Assembly: GCF_007748195.1 (NCBI RefSeq)
Contig: NZ_CP037920.1
Span: forward strand, 124,001-188,000
DNA length: 64,000 nucleotides
Reading direction: 5' to 3'
Source of the DNA: Gimesia aquarii
GTDB lineage: Bacteria; Planctomycetota; Planctomycetia; Planctomycetales; Planctomycetaceae
Under the pieces are notes generated by a model. It ran no database searches. It was not told the DNA's origin and saw nothing but the letters and a program-made list of their open reading frames with translations. A program made the translations under genes and the position numbers. Shown here piece by piece: positions 44,732 through 52,287 of the stretch. Position 1 is the first letter of the stretch. The number at the start of each line of letters is the position of its first letter.

Positions 44732-45372
44732 TGAGTTTCAATCGGATTGCTCCTTATTTTGAACGGCTGGAAAAAATAGCCTTTAACAACCAAATGCAAT
44801 GTTGTAGGACAGCATTCCTTTCTGAATTACCCTGTGTAAAAAAAGTTGCATTAATTGGTGAAGGGGATGGTCGATTCTTAGTAGAGTTGCTCAAAGAGAA
44901 CAAATTCGAAAAAATTCATTATATTGATTCCAGCGAGAAGATGTTGGAACTCGCCCGAAAACGGCTACAGAAATTTTCATCGAATGAGTTGAGCCTTGTT
45001 GAATTTTTTCATTGTGATTTAATGTCTGAGTCAATGCCTTGTCAGAATTATGATTTGGTTGTGACCAACTTTTTTTTAGATCTTTTTAATGAACAGGGAT
45101 TGAAAAAAAGTATCTCTAAAATTGCGGCAGCCTGTGAAGAGACCGCTATTTGGTTATATGCTGACTTTCAGATCTCCAGTGGATTACTTCCACGAGTAAG
45201 GTCACTCGCATGGATGAAGGTTATGTATGTATTTTTTAGAGTTGTAGCTAAAATTCAATCGCGCAGTTTGATCGATCCAGCTGAAATTCTTGAAAGCAAA
45301 GGCTTTCAACTGAGAGCGCTAAGAGAGTTCCAAAGAGGTTTGATGAAGGCTGAATTAAGGCAACGGATTTAA
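44731..45372 (+). CDS. SAM-dependent methyltransferase
   Basis: 213 aa from ATG 44731; this overlaps the preceding stop by one base, so the longer frame from 44707 is unlikely. Motif I is VALIGEGDGRFLVELL, motif post-I IHYIDSSEKMLELARKRL, and NYDLVVTNFFLDLF is motif III-like, typical of Rossmann-type class I methyltransferases related to UbiE. Substrate unknown; the UbiA-like partner suggests a membrane isoprenoid. Confidence 0.87.
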   Translation: MSFNRIAPYFERLEKIAFNNQMQCCRTAFLSELPCVKKVALIGEGDGRFLVELLKENKFEKIHYIDSSEKMLELARKRLQKFSSNELSLVEFFHCDLMSESMPCQNYDLVVTNFFLDLFNEQGLKKSISKIAAACEETAIWLYADFQISSGLLPRVRSLAWMKVMYVFFRVVAKIQSRSLIDPAEILESKGFQLRALREFQRGLMKAELRQRI

Positions 45373-45395
45373 GCAATGGCTAAGCAGTTTTTAAC

Positions 45396-46238
45396 CTATG
45401 CTGATAATTTATTTAAAAAAGAATAATCGATCGTACATACTAGAAGAAACACGATTTGAAAGAGAGATGCAAGTCCTTCGAGGTGAGTATCTGTGACTTC
45501 TTCGTCATGGTCAACTAGTTTTCTCATAATCCAATACAATAGTAAGCCAGAGACTAAGAGTGCTGGGAATAAACGATTCAACGAAGCCCAGGTTCCCAGC
45601 AGAAGCAATCCGATTAAGAATGAACTGCCGTAGATCAGTTGTTTCTTAGATAATGGACGGTTGGGATTAACCCATCTGGCTGATTCGTCGTGAGATATGG
45701 TAAAGCTGATAGAAAAAGGGATAATCCAGGTTCCTAAAGAAATCGAAGTTAGAATCAGGATACAAGCTGTGAGCATCGAACTAAAATCAACAATAAGCTG
45801 ATAAATGAGGCCCATCCGCAATAGCATGAAAATGATAGTCAGAACAAAAATGTTGCCAGATGAAATAGATGATTTTTGAGGAGCTAACAGCTCACGGCAT
45901 TGAGGGATCGCTTCAGGAACGAAAGTACGCAGAAATAGCAGCTCTAGTGAGCCAAGTAACAAAACAGCAATTCCTAAAGGCCAAAAAAACTGTAAGACAG
46001 CCAATAGCAAAGTTAGTAACAAAGCTAAACTAGTACCTGCTAAAGGTAAAAAAAGAGTGCTTCTTTTTTCGATGGTTTCTTTTCGATCAGCCTGAAGATG
46101 TAACAGTGGGATTCGAAAAAATCGTTGCAATGCCACGATATAGGCGACAATATAATCTACCCAATCGGTTTCGTTAAAAGCATTTGGGGCATGCTTATTA
46201 AAGTGCGATTCGTCTTTCTCAGGCATGGAAGAATTCAT
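45396..46238 (-). CDS. Membrane protein, degenerate CobS-like
   Basis: 280 aa with five to seven hydrophobic helices. The order resembles adenosylcobinamide-GDP ribazoletransferase (CobS): RFFRIPLLH at ~40, FLPLAGTSLALLL for the FPLVG-type segment, and a late acidic HDEEVTDTHLEGLASLFQI that aligns loosely with the CobS C-terminal TGD region. The catalytic HxDGLAD motif expected in the first third is missing. So it is probably a diverged relative, not an active cobalamin synthase. ATG 46226 is an alternative start. Convergent with the methyltransferase. Confidence 0.55.
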   Translation of the reverse strand: MNSSMPEKDESHFNKHAPNAFNETDWVDYIVAYIVALQRFFRIPLLHLQADRKETIEKRSTLFLPLAGTSLALLLTLLLAVLQFFWPLGIAVLLLGSLELLFLRTFVPEAIPQCRELLAPQKSSISSGNIFVLTIIFMLLRMGLIYQLIVDFSSMLTACILILTSISLGTWIIPFSISFTISHDESARWVNPNRPLSKKQLIYGSSFLIGLLLLGTWASLNRLFPALLVSGLLLYWIMRKLVDHDEEVTDTHLEGLASLFQIVFLLVCTIDYSFLNKLSA

Positions 46239-46340
46239 CGTATGATCAAATTACCCAGAACGAATTATAAATATTAATGAGTTATATTACTTCGTGTTTG
46301 CTTACAGAAGAGATGGTTAATCTATTTCTATTCCTTTGCG

Positions 46341-46374
46341 CAAAAACAAGGCCCTCAATTTATATGAGGGCCTT
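46341..46374 (-). terminator. Rho-independent terminator of the 46401-48050 gene
   Basis: Palindrome AAGGCCCTCA (46348-46357) with TGAGGGCCTT (46365-46374), loop 7 nt. On the minus strand it is followed by TTGTTTTTG, so it ends the minus-strand gene whose stop is 26 bp upstream. Confidence 0.85.
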
Positions 46375-46400
46375 GAATCTAAAACGGTTTAATGTCTCTC

Positions 46401-48050
46401 CTATTTTGTTGCATACCGCAGGTCCATCAACATTTGGGTGATGCGAACAGCTGTTTCTTGAAGTTGATATTTTTCACGAGTTTCACAACGGGAAATTTTT
46501 TCATGTACTCGGAACCAAATTTCAAATAGCTCAGAACTCTTAGTTCGCATGAGTGCCATTGGAACTGGTTGTCTTAAGGAAATTCGATGAAGTTCATGTG
46601 CAATTGCGCTGAATTCACGAATGGCATCTTGGGTTGATCTCCTGAAAGAAGGTGATTCTGTTGCCAACCATTGCTCAGCAACTATAGAAAGTTGAGCACT
46701 CTGTGCTTCAAGTCCAACAATTAATTTGACGGTATTAATGCTGTCTGATGGTTGTTCGATACGGAGTGAAATTCGTAAAGCGTCAATTGAATCATTCACC
46801 TTATCTAGCAATTGTAAAGCAGCTGGGCTCTCTACACTGTGAAATAAGGTGGAAAATTCTTTCCATGACTGATCAATGTACGAGAAGGAAGTAATGAGAT
46901 CCTGAGTAGATTCATTATGATTCACTGTATCAATTAGATTTTCTACAGTCCCATAAAATTCGTCGGAGGTTGAAATATAATTTGCAGGAGGCAAACTGAT
47001 CAAAAGACGAAGTGTCGCTCTGCGGTAAAATTCATCCACATCTCTTTTTAAAGCTTCGGTCAAGTGGGCAATTTCCGGCAGATTTACTCCATCTTGAGGC
47101 AACCACAAAAGTTCTTGTATCGAACGGTCTTGTTGTACGATGCGTTGGATTCCACGGCTTAAAATGCGATTATGATATGGACGCAGTCGAGTCGCAAAAG
47201 AATTCCAGGAATCACGAAAACTCAAATACTCACGTTTAATGGAATTGTAACTTTGCCGATCAATAAGCAGATTAGAAACCTGAATAATTCTTTGTTCAAC
47301 TCTTTGTCCTTCTCGCAATAGTTCAAATTTTTTGGGTTCTCGCGAGAGTTCGATATCAATATCTTCCAGCAAAATGCTCATTGCATTGGTCATGGCTGAA
47401 GTTTGTCTTAATAGATCAATTCTCTTAAGTTGAGGGCCCGTTTGCAGCAATTCGACTAACTTTCGATCGAGTTGTTTCATACGTGCAATCAAGTTTTTTG
47501 ATTCTCGATCTAAGCCACGTACTTGGTCTAACTGATGAGAGACGACTCTCCATAATTGATCAATTTCACCATACTCTGCTGCAATCAAAGCAAAGTCACT
47601 ATCTCTACGAACTTTGTCAGCAAGGATTGATGAACGAGCTCTTACTTTTAACACATCAGCGATATAGCTTCTAACCCCAGGGATTTGATACATTACGCGA
47701 TTGAGATTTGTTGCGAGCGAAGAGCTGTCTCTAGAAAATTTATCAAGAGTGTCTCTTACTTCGCTGATCTTATTCCTCGAAATCTCTAATTGTGGCGTCG
47801 GAGGAAGTTCTAAGCCTGATGGTTTGTATTCACGATCGCGTGTTGCTAGTTCCGACTTTTCCAACAGATGAAGTAAATCATTAATTAACTTGCTGTTACT
47901 ATCGTTAGGTGATTGTGCTTGTATATTTGCGCTAAAACAAATAGTTGCTAACCCAGAAATCAAAAGCGCGATGAGAAATTTTGGGGAAGAGGACGAGAAG
48001 TTCCTCTGATTTTGGGAATAACAAATGGTGTGGCTGGAGCGGGAATACAT
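46401..48050 (-). CDS. Exported helical (coiled-coil) protein of unknown function
   Basis: 549 aa. A signal peptide lies at about 24-45 (KFLIALLISGLATICFSANI). The rest is almost entirely helical and charged (QLDRKLVELLQTGPQLKRID, SLATNLNRVMYQIPGVRSYI), with no Cys and no catalytic motif. Repeated helix patterns over the length suggest a rod or layered bundle in the periplasm or on the surface. A strong minus-strand terminator follows. No family recognised. Confidence 0.8.
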   Translation of the reverse strand: MYSRSSHTICYSQNQRNFSSSSPKFLIALLISGLATICFSANIQAQSPNDSNSKLINDLLHLLEKSELATRDREYKPSGLELPPTPQLEISRNKISEVRDTLDKFSRDSSSLATNLNRVMYQIPGVRSYIADVLKVRARSSILADKVRRDSDFALIAAEYGEIDQLWRVVSHQLDQVRGLDRESKNLIARMKQLDRKLVELLQTGPQLKRIDLLRQTSAMTNAMSILLEDIDIELSREPKKFELLREGQRVEQRIIQVSNLLIDRQSYNSIKREYLSFRDSWNSFATRLRPYHNRILSRGIQRIVQQDRSIQELLWLPQDGVNLPEIAHLTEALKRDVDEFYRRATLRLLISLPPANYISTSDEFYGTVENLIDTVNHNESTQDLITSFSYIDQSWKEFSTLFHSVESPAALQLLDKVNDSIDALRISLRIEQPSDSINTVKLIVGLEAQSAQLSIVAEQWLATESPSFRRSTQDAIREFSAIAHELHRISLRQPVPMALMRTKSSELFEIWFRVHEKISRCETREKYQLQETAVRITQMLMDLRYATK

Positions 48051-48653
48051 TCACACAATCCTTTCTTGTGAATTCTACGGCTTGAATAACCAGTGTTTTC
48101 AATAACGCGCACGCTGTTAAGTAACAGAATGAGCAGTAAACTATGATTGATACATTAGGCCCGTTTTAAGTAGCTAACACGTCTTAAGTTTCAAGAGTGA
48201 TGAGGGAGTATCGTCTTTCCATAAACAGAACTTCCACTTTTAAACTTATCATACAGGCGGCGAAGTTTACTCGTTTTGCAAACTACGTCAAGACCATGCT
48301 TACGGTCGTTTTATGCAAGGTCATCTGATCTCTGTAAAAATGCCTGTCATCGAAATGAGTAAATAATTTTCCAAGGACAAACAGATAACACGTCTGTTGG
48401 TTTGGGCTACCAGCGTTGAATTGATGGTTTGCGGCGAGATTAACGATTTTTCTAGGTTGTTGAATCATTTATGTGTAATCATAAAATGGACGATTGGTCG
48501 TTTGATCCATTGTAAAATTGGGGACGTTAATAGAGATGTTGTCAATGTTACACTCAATAAAGTGATTCCCGGATCGATCAAAAATTTTTTAAAAAGACGG
48601 AAGTCATTTTAAAACAGTAAGATACATTTTAAAAAAATGTTGTCATATTTAAT
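48051..48653. other. Intergenic region upstream of csrA, nothing clear
   Basis: About 600 bp between the divergent helical protein and the csrA promoter area. Short frames here show no coding character or initiation sites. It may contain upstream activator sites for a sigma-54 promoter but no specific repeat was defined. Confidence 0.45.
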
Positions 48654-48668
48654 TGGCACAGTGAATGC
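48654..48668 (+). promoter_or_regulatory. Candidate sigma-54 (RpoN) promoter of csrA
   Basis: TGGCACAGTGAATGC matches the -24/-12 consensus TGGCACGNNNNTTGC with the GG and GC doublets exactly 12 bp apart; only two consensus positions differ. It lies 99 bp before the csrA ATG, placing a start site near 48680. Confidence 0.55.
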
Positions 48669-48752
48669 TAAGTATCTCTTTCAGCCACTTAACAATAACA
48701 AAATGACATCAATATGATTGTTTTGAAGAAGAAATATTGATGGCCAGTGATA

Positions 48753-48763
48753 ACAGGAGATGT
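48753..48763 (+). promoter_or_regulatory. Possible CsrA self-binding site over the csrA ribosome-binding site
   Basis: ACAGGAGATGT overlaps the Shine-Dalgarno AGGAG of csrA. CsrA prefers ACARGGAUGU-like targets with an exposed GGA, so the leader may allow autorepression. The match has a two-base insertion after GGA. Confidence 0.4.
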
Positions 48764-48767
48764 TGTG

Positions 48768-48992
48768 ATGTTAGTTTTAACTCGAAAACGAGATGAAGTG
48801 ATTCAAATTGGTGACAATATTGTCATTAAAATTTTAAAAACCGGCAAAGGGGCTATCAAAATTGGCGTCGATGCGCCGGGAAATATTCGAGTGATACGAG
48901 GAGAACTACTCGAAGAAGAAGCGCAACCAGATTCGATTGACACTGCCACCTCGACTCAAATTGAACAAGCATTAAATACTCAGTGTGCTTAA
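48768..48992 (+). CDS. csrA: Carbon storage regulator CsrA
   Basis: 74 aa from ATG 48768 (AGGAG ~9 nt upstream); the frame start at 48747 is earlier but not needed. MLVLTRKRDEVIQIGDNIVI is the family N-terminus. RNA-contact residues L4, R6 and R44 (VIRGEL) are present. CsrA binds GGA motifs in mRNA leaders and represses or stabilises them; in flagellated bacteria it also affects motility. The C-terminal tail (about 50-74) is acidic and longer than in the shortest homologues. Confidence 0.95.
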   Translation: MLVLTRKRDEVIQIGDNIVIKILKTGKGAIKIGVDAPGNIRVIRGELLEEEAQPDSIDTATSTQIEQALNTQCA

Positions 48993-49124
48993 TTCTCGAA
49001 CGTGGAACGGGACATAATATGTGATCCGTTAATTATTTCATTCACTAGTTTCCGTTGAGCCATCACAGAGGAAGTTGATTGGCCGGACTTAGGAGTCGCC
49101 AGGCGACTTATATCGGAGGGGATC

Positions 49125-51092
49125 ATGAACCGATCACAATTTAAAAATAGTCAAAACGAAACCGTAAATTCTGCTCGACTTTTTGTTTGGGGAATGGTTG
49201 TACTGATGACAGCTGTGTTCTTGTCTGGATGTGCGACCCTTTCACATGCAGCAGAGAACGAGTCATACCAAGAGGATGTCTATCAATGCATTAACAATCG
49301 ATCTTTTGATCGTAACTTCGGTCATTCATCTGAAGGGTTTCTGCCAGCTTCCTATTCCGAAGATCGTCGTTATCAAAGACAGCACCCAGTGGGAAGTAGT
49401 TCTCGGTTTGATGAATATGAGATCAAATTGCGACGGTTATTGTCTGGAAATGATCAGCGGTTTGACCAATCGCACGATCGTTATCCTCGAGAAAGAAGTG
49501 ATTTTAGATCAAGAAGGCAGCCTCGAAATTCTTTTGAAGACAACAGCAACAGTCAGAAACTAAGAGAACTGATTCGGGAATTACGAGAACGCGTCTTGCC
49601 TCAGTATGATCGTGAGCAATATGAAACCGAATTTCCGAATAATTATCCAATCGATCCTAACCAAGAACTAAAAAATAAGTTATCGCAACGGTACTCTAGT
49701 GCTTCGGTTGTAGGAACTCTACAGAATCTTGACCCTCAGAGAGCTTACGCATTCTATCTGGAAGTAAACCGGATGATAGATTCACGTCATGTTCAGCCCC
49801 CATCTTATGATGTAAGAACTAAGAAAGGTCTACAGAATTTGATATTTGCTGTGGAAAACAGAAAATTTCTGAGTGTCAATCGTATTTCGGCATCGCCCGA
49901 ACAAATTAGGATGGCACAGCAAAAGTGGCAGCAATTGATAGATCAACATCCAGCGCGTTCACCTCAAGATGCTGTAGTAGTACTACGTCAAGCAGCCGAC
50001 ATCGCTGGGAGTCATCTACGAATGCAGGCGACGGGAGTGATTTATGAGTTTGCCTATGGTTCATTGTATGCTCTCGATAAACATTCACGATTTGAATTTA
50101 CCCCCAGTGTTTCTGGCCCACGAGTCGATGTAGGAGGCGAAAGCGTAGTAGGTGTCGGAGTACAACTCAAAGTACATCGCGAAGGTGCTGTGATTCTACG
50201 TACTCTCAATGGGGGTTCTGCACAAAGAGCAGGGCTTCAACGAGGAGACTTGATCGTGGGTATTAATCAGCGTACTTTAGCTGGACTTTCTCTCGATGAA
50301 ATTGCAAATATGATTACAGGGCCTCTTGGTTCAACCGTTTCTCTTGAAGTTCGAAGGGGAAGTAGGAATGCCAGGATCAATCTAAGTCGTCAATCTGTTC
50401 GAATCACAAATATCAGTGAAGTGAAGATCGTTGATATGCAACAAAAAGTAGGTTTGATTCGATTGGAAAAATTTGGCGAGGGAGCAGTCCAGGAGATAGA
50501 CCAGGCATTGTGGAGCCTGCATCGACAAGGTATGAAGTCCCTGATTTTCGATTTACGTGGAAACCCAGGAGGTTTATTAACTGAAGCTATTTCAATCTCG
50601 AATCGGTTTGTTCCCTCTGGTCAAATCGTTTCTACGAGAGGAAGAAACCAAAGTGATAACACCGTTGAATCAGCTACTCATGAACGAACTTGGAAGTTAC
50701 CTCTTGTTGTATTAGTTGATGGAGATAGTGCCAGCGCTAGTGAGATATTCGCTGCTGCTATTCAAGAGAATCGACGAGGGTTGGTTGTCGGTAGAAAGAC
50801 CTATGGAAAGGGAACTGTTCAAACACATTTTCCTTTACAATCAGTCTCTGGAACGTTTTGGCTTACGACTGCCAAGTTTTATTCACCGACAGGTCGCGAA
50901 ATGGCAGGAGTGGGTGTGAAACCCAATGTTCCAGTAAATATGTCAGAGCAAGAATTGGAAGAGGTTGGTCCTGTTGATCGAGATCTTGAGGCAGGTATAA
51001 ATACGATTTTAAGTCAAAAACCTGCCGAACTCGTAAATAATTTCGCATCACAACAGCAGGTAACTCCTCTGAGATTCAATTTTTCAGGATAA
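49125..51092 (+). CDS. S41-family C-terminal processing protease with PDZ domain
   Basis: 655 aa. A lipoprotein-like signal (about 23-38, VLMTAVFLSGCATLSHA) with LSGC. After an Arg-rich, disordered region (to ~170) comes a helical part, a PDZ domain (GVGVQLKVHREGAVILRTLN, SAQRAGLQRGDLIVGIN) and the S41 catalytic core: LIFDLRGNPGGLL, nucleophile Ser in DGDSASASEIFAAAI, Lys in GRKTYGKGTVQT. It cleaves C-termini of exported proteins. GGAGG precedes ATG 49125. It follows csrA by 132 bp; co-transcription is possible. Confidence 0.94.
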   Translation: MNRSQFKNSQNETVNSARLFVWGMVVLMTAVFLSGCATLSHAAENESYQEDVYQCINNRSFDRNFGHSSEGFLPASYSEDRRYQRQHPVGSSSRFDEYEIKLRRLLSGNDQRFDQSHDRYPRERSDFRSRRQPRNSFEDNSNSQKLRELIRELRERVLPQYDREQYETEFPNNYPIDPNQELKNKLSQRYSSASVVGTLQNLDPQRAYAFYLEVNRMIDSRHVQPPSYDVRTKKGLQNLIFAVENRKFLSVNRISASPEQIRMAQQKWQQLIDQHPARSPQDAVVVLRQAADIAGSHLRMQATGVIYEFAYGSLYALDKHSRFEFTPSVSGPRVDVGGESVVGVGVQLKVHREGAVILRTLNGGSAQRAGLQRGDLIVGINQRTLAGLSLDEIANMITGPLGSTVSLEVRRGSRNARINLSRQSVRITNISEVKIVDMQQKVGLIRLEKFGEGAVQEIDQALWSLHRQGMKSLIFDLRGNPGGLLTEAISISNRFVPSGQIVSTRGRNQSDNTVESATHERTWKLPLVVLVDGDSASASEIFAAAIQENRRGLVVGRKTYGKGTVQTHFPLQSVSGTFWLTTAKFYSPTGREMAGVGVKPNVPVNMSEQELEEVGPVDRDLEAGINTILSQKPAELVNNFASQQQVTPLRFNFSG

Positions 51093-51109
51093 ATGAAACC
51101 CCTTCGATA

Positions 51110-51127
51110 ACCAAGTTTTCACTTGGT
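51110..51127 (+). terminator. Weak hairpin after the S41 protease gene
   Basis: ACCAAGT (51110-51116) pairs with ACTTGGT (51121-51127) around a 4-nt loop, 18 bp after the stop. No clear T-run follows, so termination is doubtful. Confidence 0.3.
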
Positions 51128-51309
51128 CATGATAAAATCAAGACTCTTGCTTTCTTACCAGTTTCGATACTAAGCAGTGTGCTTTTCCGGTTGCCCCGGG
51201 TATTGAGGTTGGTATGATGCGAGAGTCTTTTTTTAATCTTTCCAGGGACTCATTCGCTAATGAATTTGGGAAGTGACGATTTTTGTTTGTTAATTTCTTA
51301 AGATGTAAA

Positions 51310-52287
51310 ATGAAGTGCGTAATCAGCCAGGATATCAAAGCCGGCGCAAAGTTGATTCGTGATGGTGAGCTTGTTGCATTTGCAACGGAGACGGTTTATG
51401 GTCTCGGAGCAAATGCCCTCAATCCAGAAGCAGTGGCTCAGATATTTGAAGTGAAACAAAGGCCTTACTTTGATCCATTAATCGTTCATATTTCTAATGT
51501 CGCTCAGCTTGAAAATATAACTTTAGGGTTGTCAGAGCACGCTAGAAAACTGGCAGACCGATTTTGGCCTGGACCTTTGACGCTGGTACTTCCTAAGAAG
51601 AAAGTGATTCCAGATCTTGTCACAGCAGGTTTAGAATCAGTTGCTGTTCGTATTCCTGCCCATCCCGTCGCTCGAGAGCTATTAGAAACGACAAACTTAC
51701 CTATTGCAGCACCCAGTGCTAATAAGTTTGGCAATCTTAGTCCCACTCAAGCCAAGCATGTAGAAGAACAACTTGGAAGCGAAATTAAACTCATTTTAGA
51801 CGGAGGTCCGTGTTCTGTGGGAGTTGAATCTACAGTAATTCAATGTGCCGAGGGCTCGCCTATTTTACTCCGACCAGGAGGAGTTTCGCTTGAAGAAATT
51901 GAATCGTGTATCGGGGAGGTGCAAATTGCAAGGATCGAAGATCATGCAGAGACGAACTCTCCTCTCAGCCCTGGCATGCTGCCTAAGCATTATGCCCCAA
52001 AGACTCGCTTATTCATCGTGAATAATTCGGATGAGATCCCTAAAACTGGTAGAAATGGATTGTTAAGTTTATACCCAATAGAGGAAACATGCTTGCGAGG
52101 ATACCAATTTTCAGCTAAGGAAATACTCTCTCCAGCAGGTGATTTGAAACTTGCTGCGTGCAAATTTTTTACAGCGCTGAGAAATCTTGATAAAGCAGAA
52201 ATTGATAATATTATTGCATTACGTATGCCAGAAAAAGGATTGGGAAGAACGATCAACAACCGTTTGGAGCGTGCGTCGTCGTCCTGA
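51310..52287 (+). CDS. L-threonylcarbamoyladenylate synthase (Sua5/YrdC)
   Basis: 325 aa from ATG 51310. YrdC domain: LVAFATETVYGLGANALNP, KQRPYFDPLIVHI (the K-R/P binding motif), FWPGPLTLVL, VAVRIPAHPVA, APSANKFGNLSP. Then the Sua5 linker SPGMLPKHYAPKTRLFIV and a C-terminal Sua5 domain. It makes threonylcarbamoyl-AMP from threonine, bicarbonate and ATP for tRNA t6A synthesis. Its stop codon directly abuts that of the convergent kinase gene at 52288. Confidence 0.94.
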   Translation: MKCVISQDIKAGAKLIRDGELVAFATETVYGLGANALNPEAVAQIFEVKQRPYFDPLIVHISNVAQLENITLGLSEHARKLADRFWPGPLTLVLPKKKVIPDLVTAGLESVAVRIPAHPVARELLETTNLPIAAPSANKFGNLSPTQAKHVEEQLGSEIKLILDGGPCSVGVESTVIQCAEGSPILLRPGGVSLEEIESCIGEVQIARIEDHAETNSPLSPGMLPKHYAPKTRLFIVNNSDEIPKTGRNGLLSLYPIEETCLRGYQFSAKEILSPAGDLKLAACKFFTALRNLDKAEIDNIIALRMPEKGLGRTINNRLERASSS

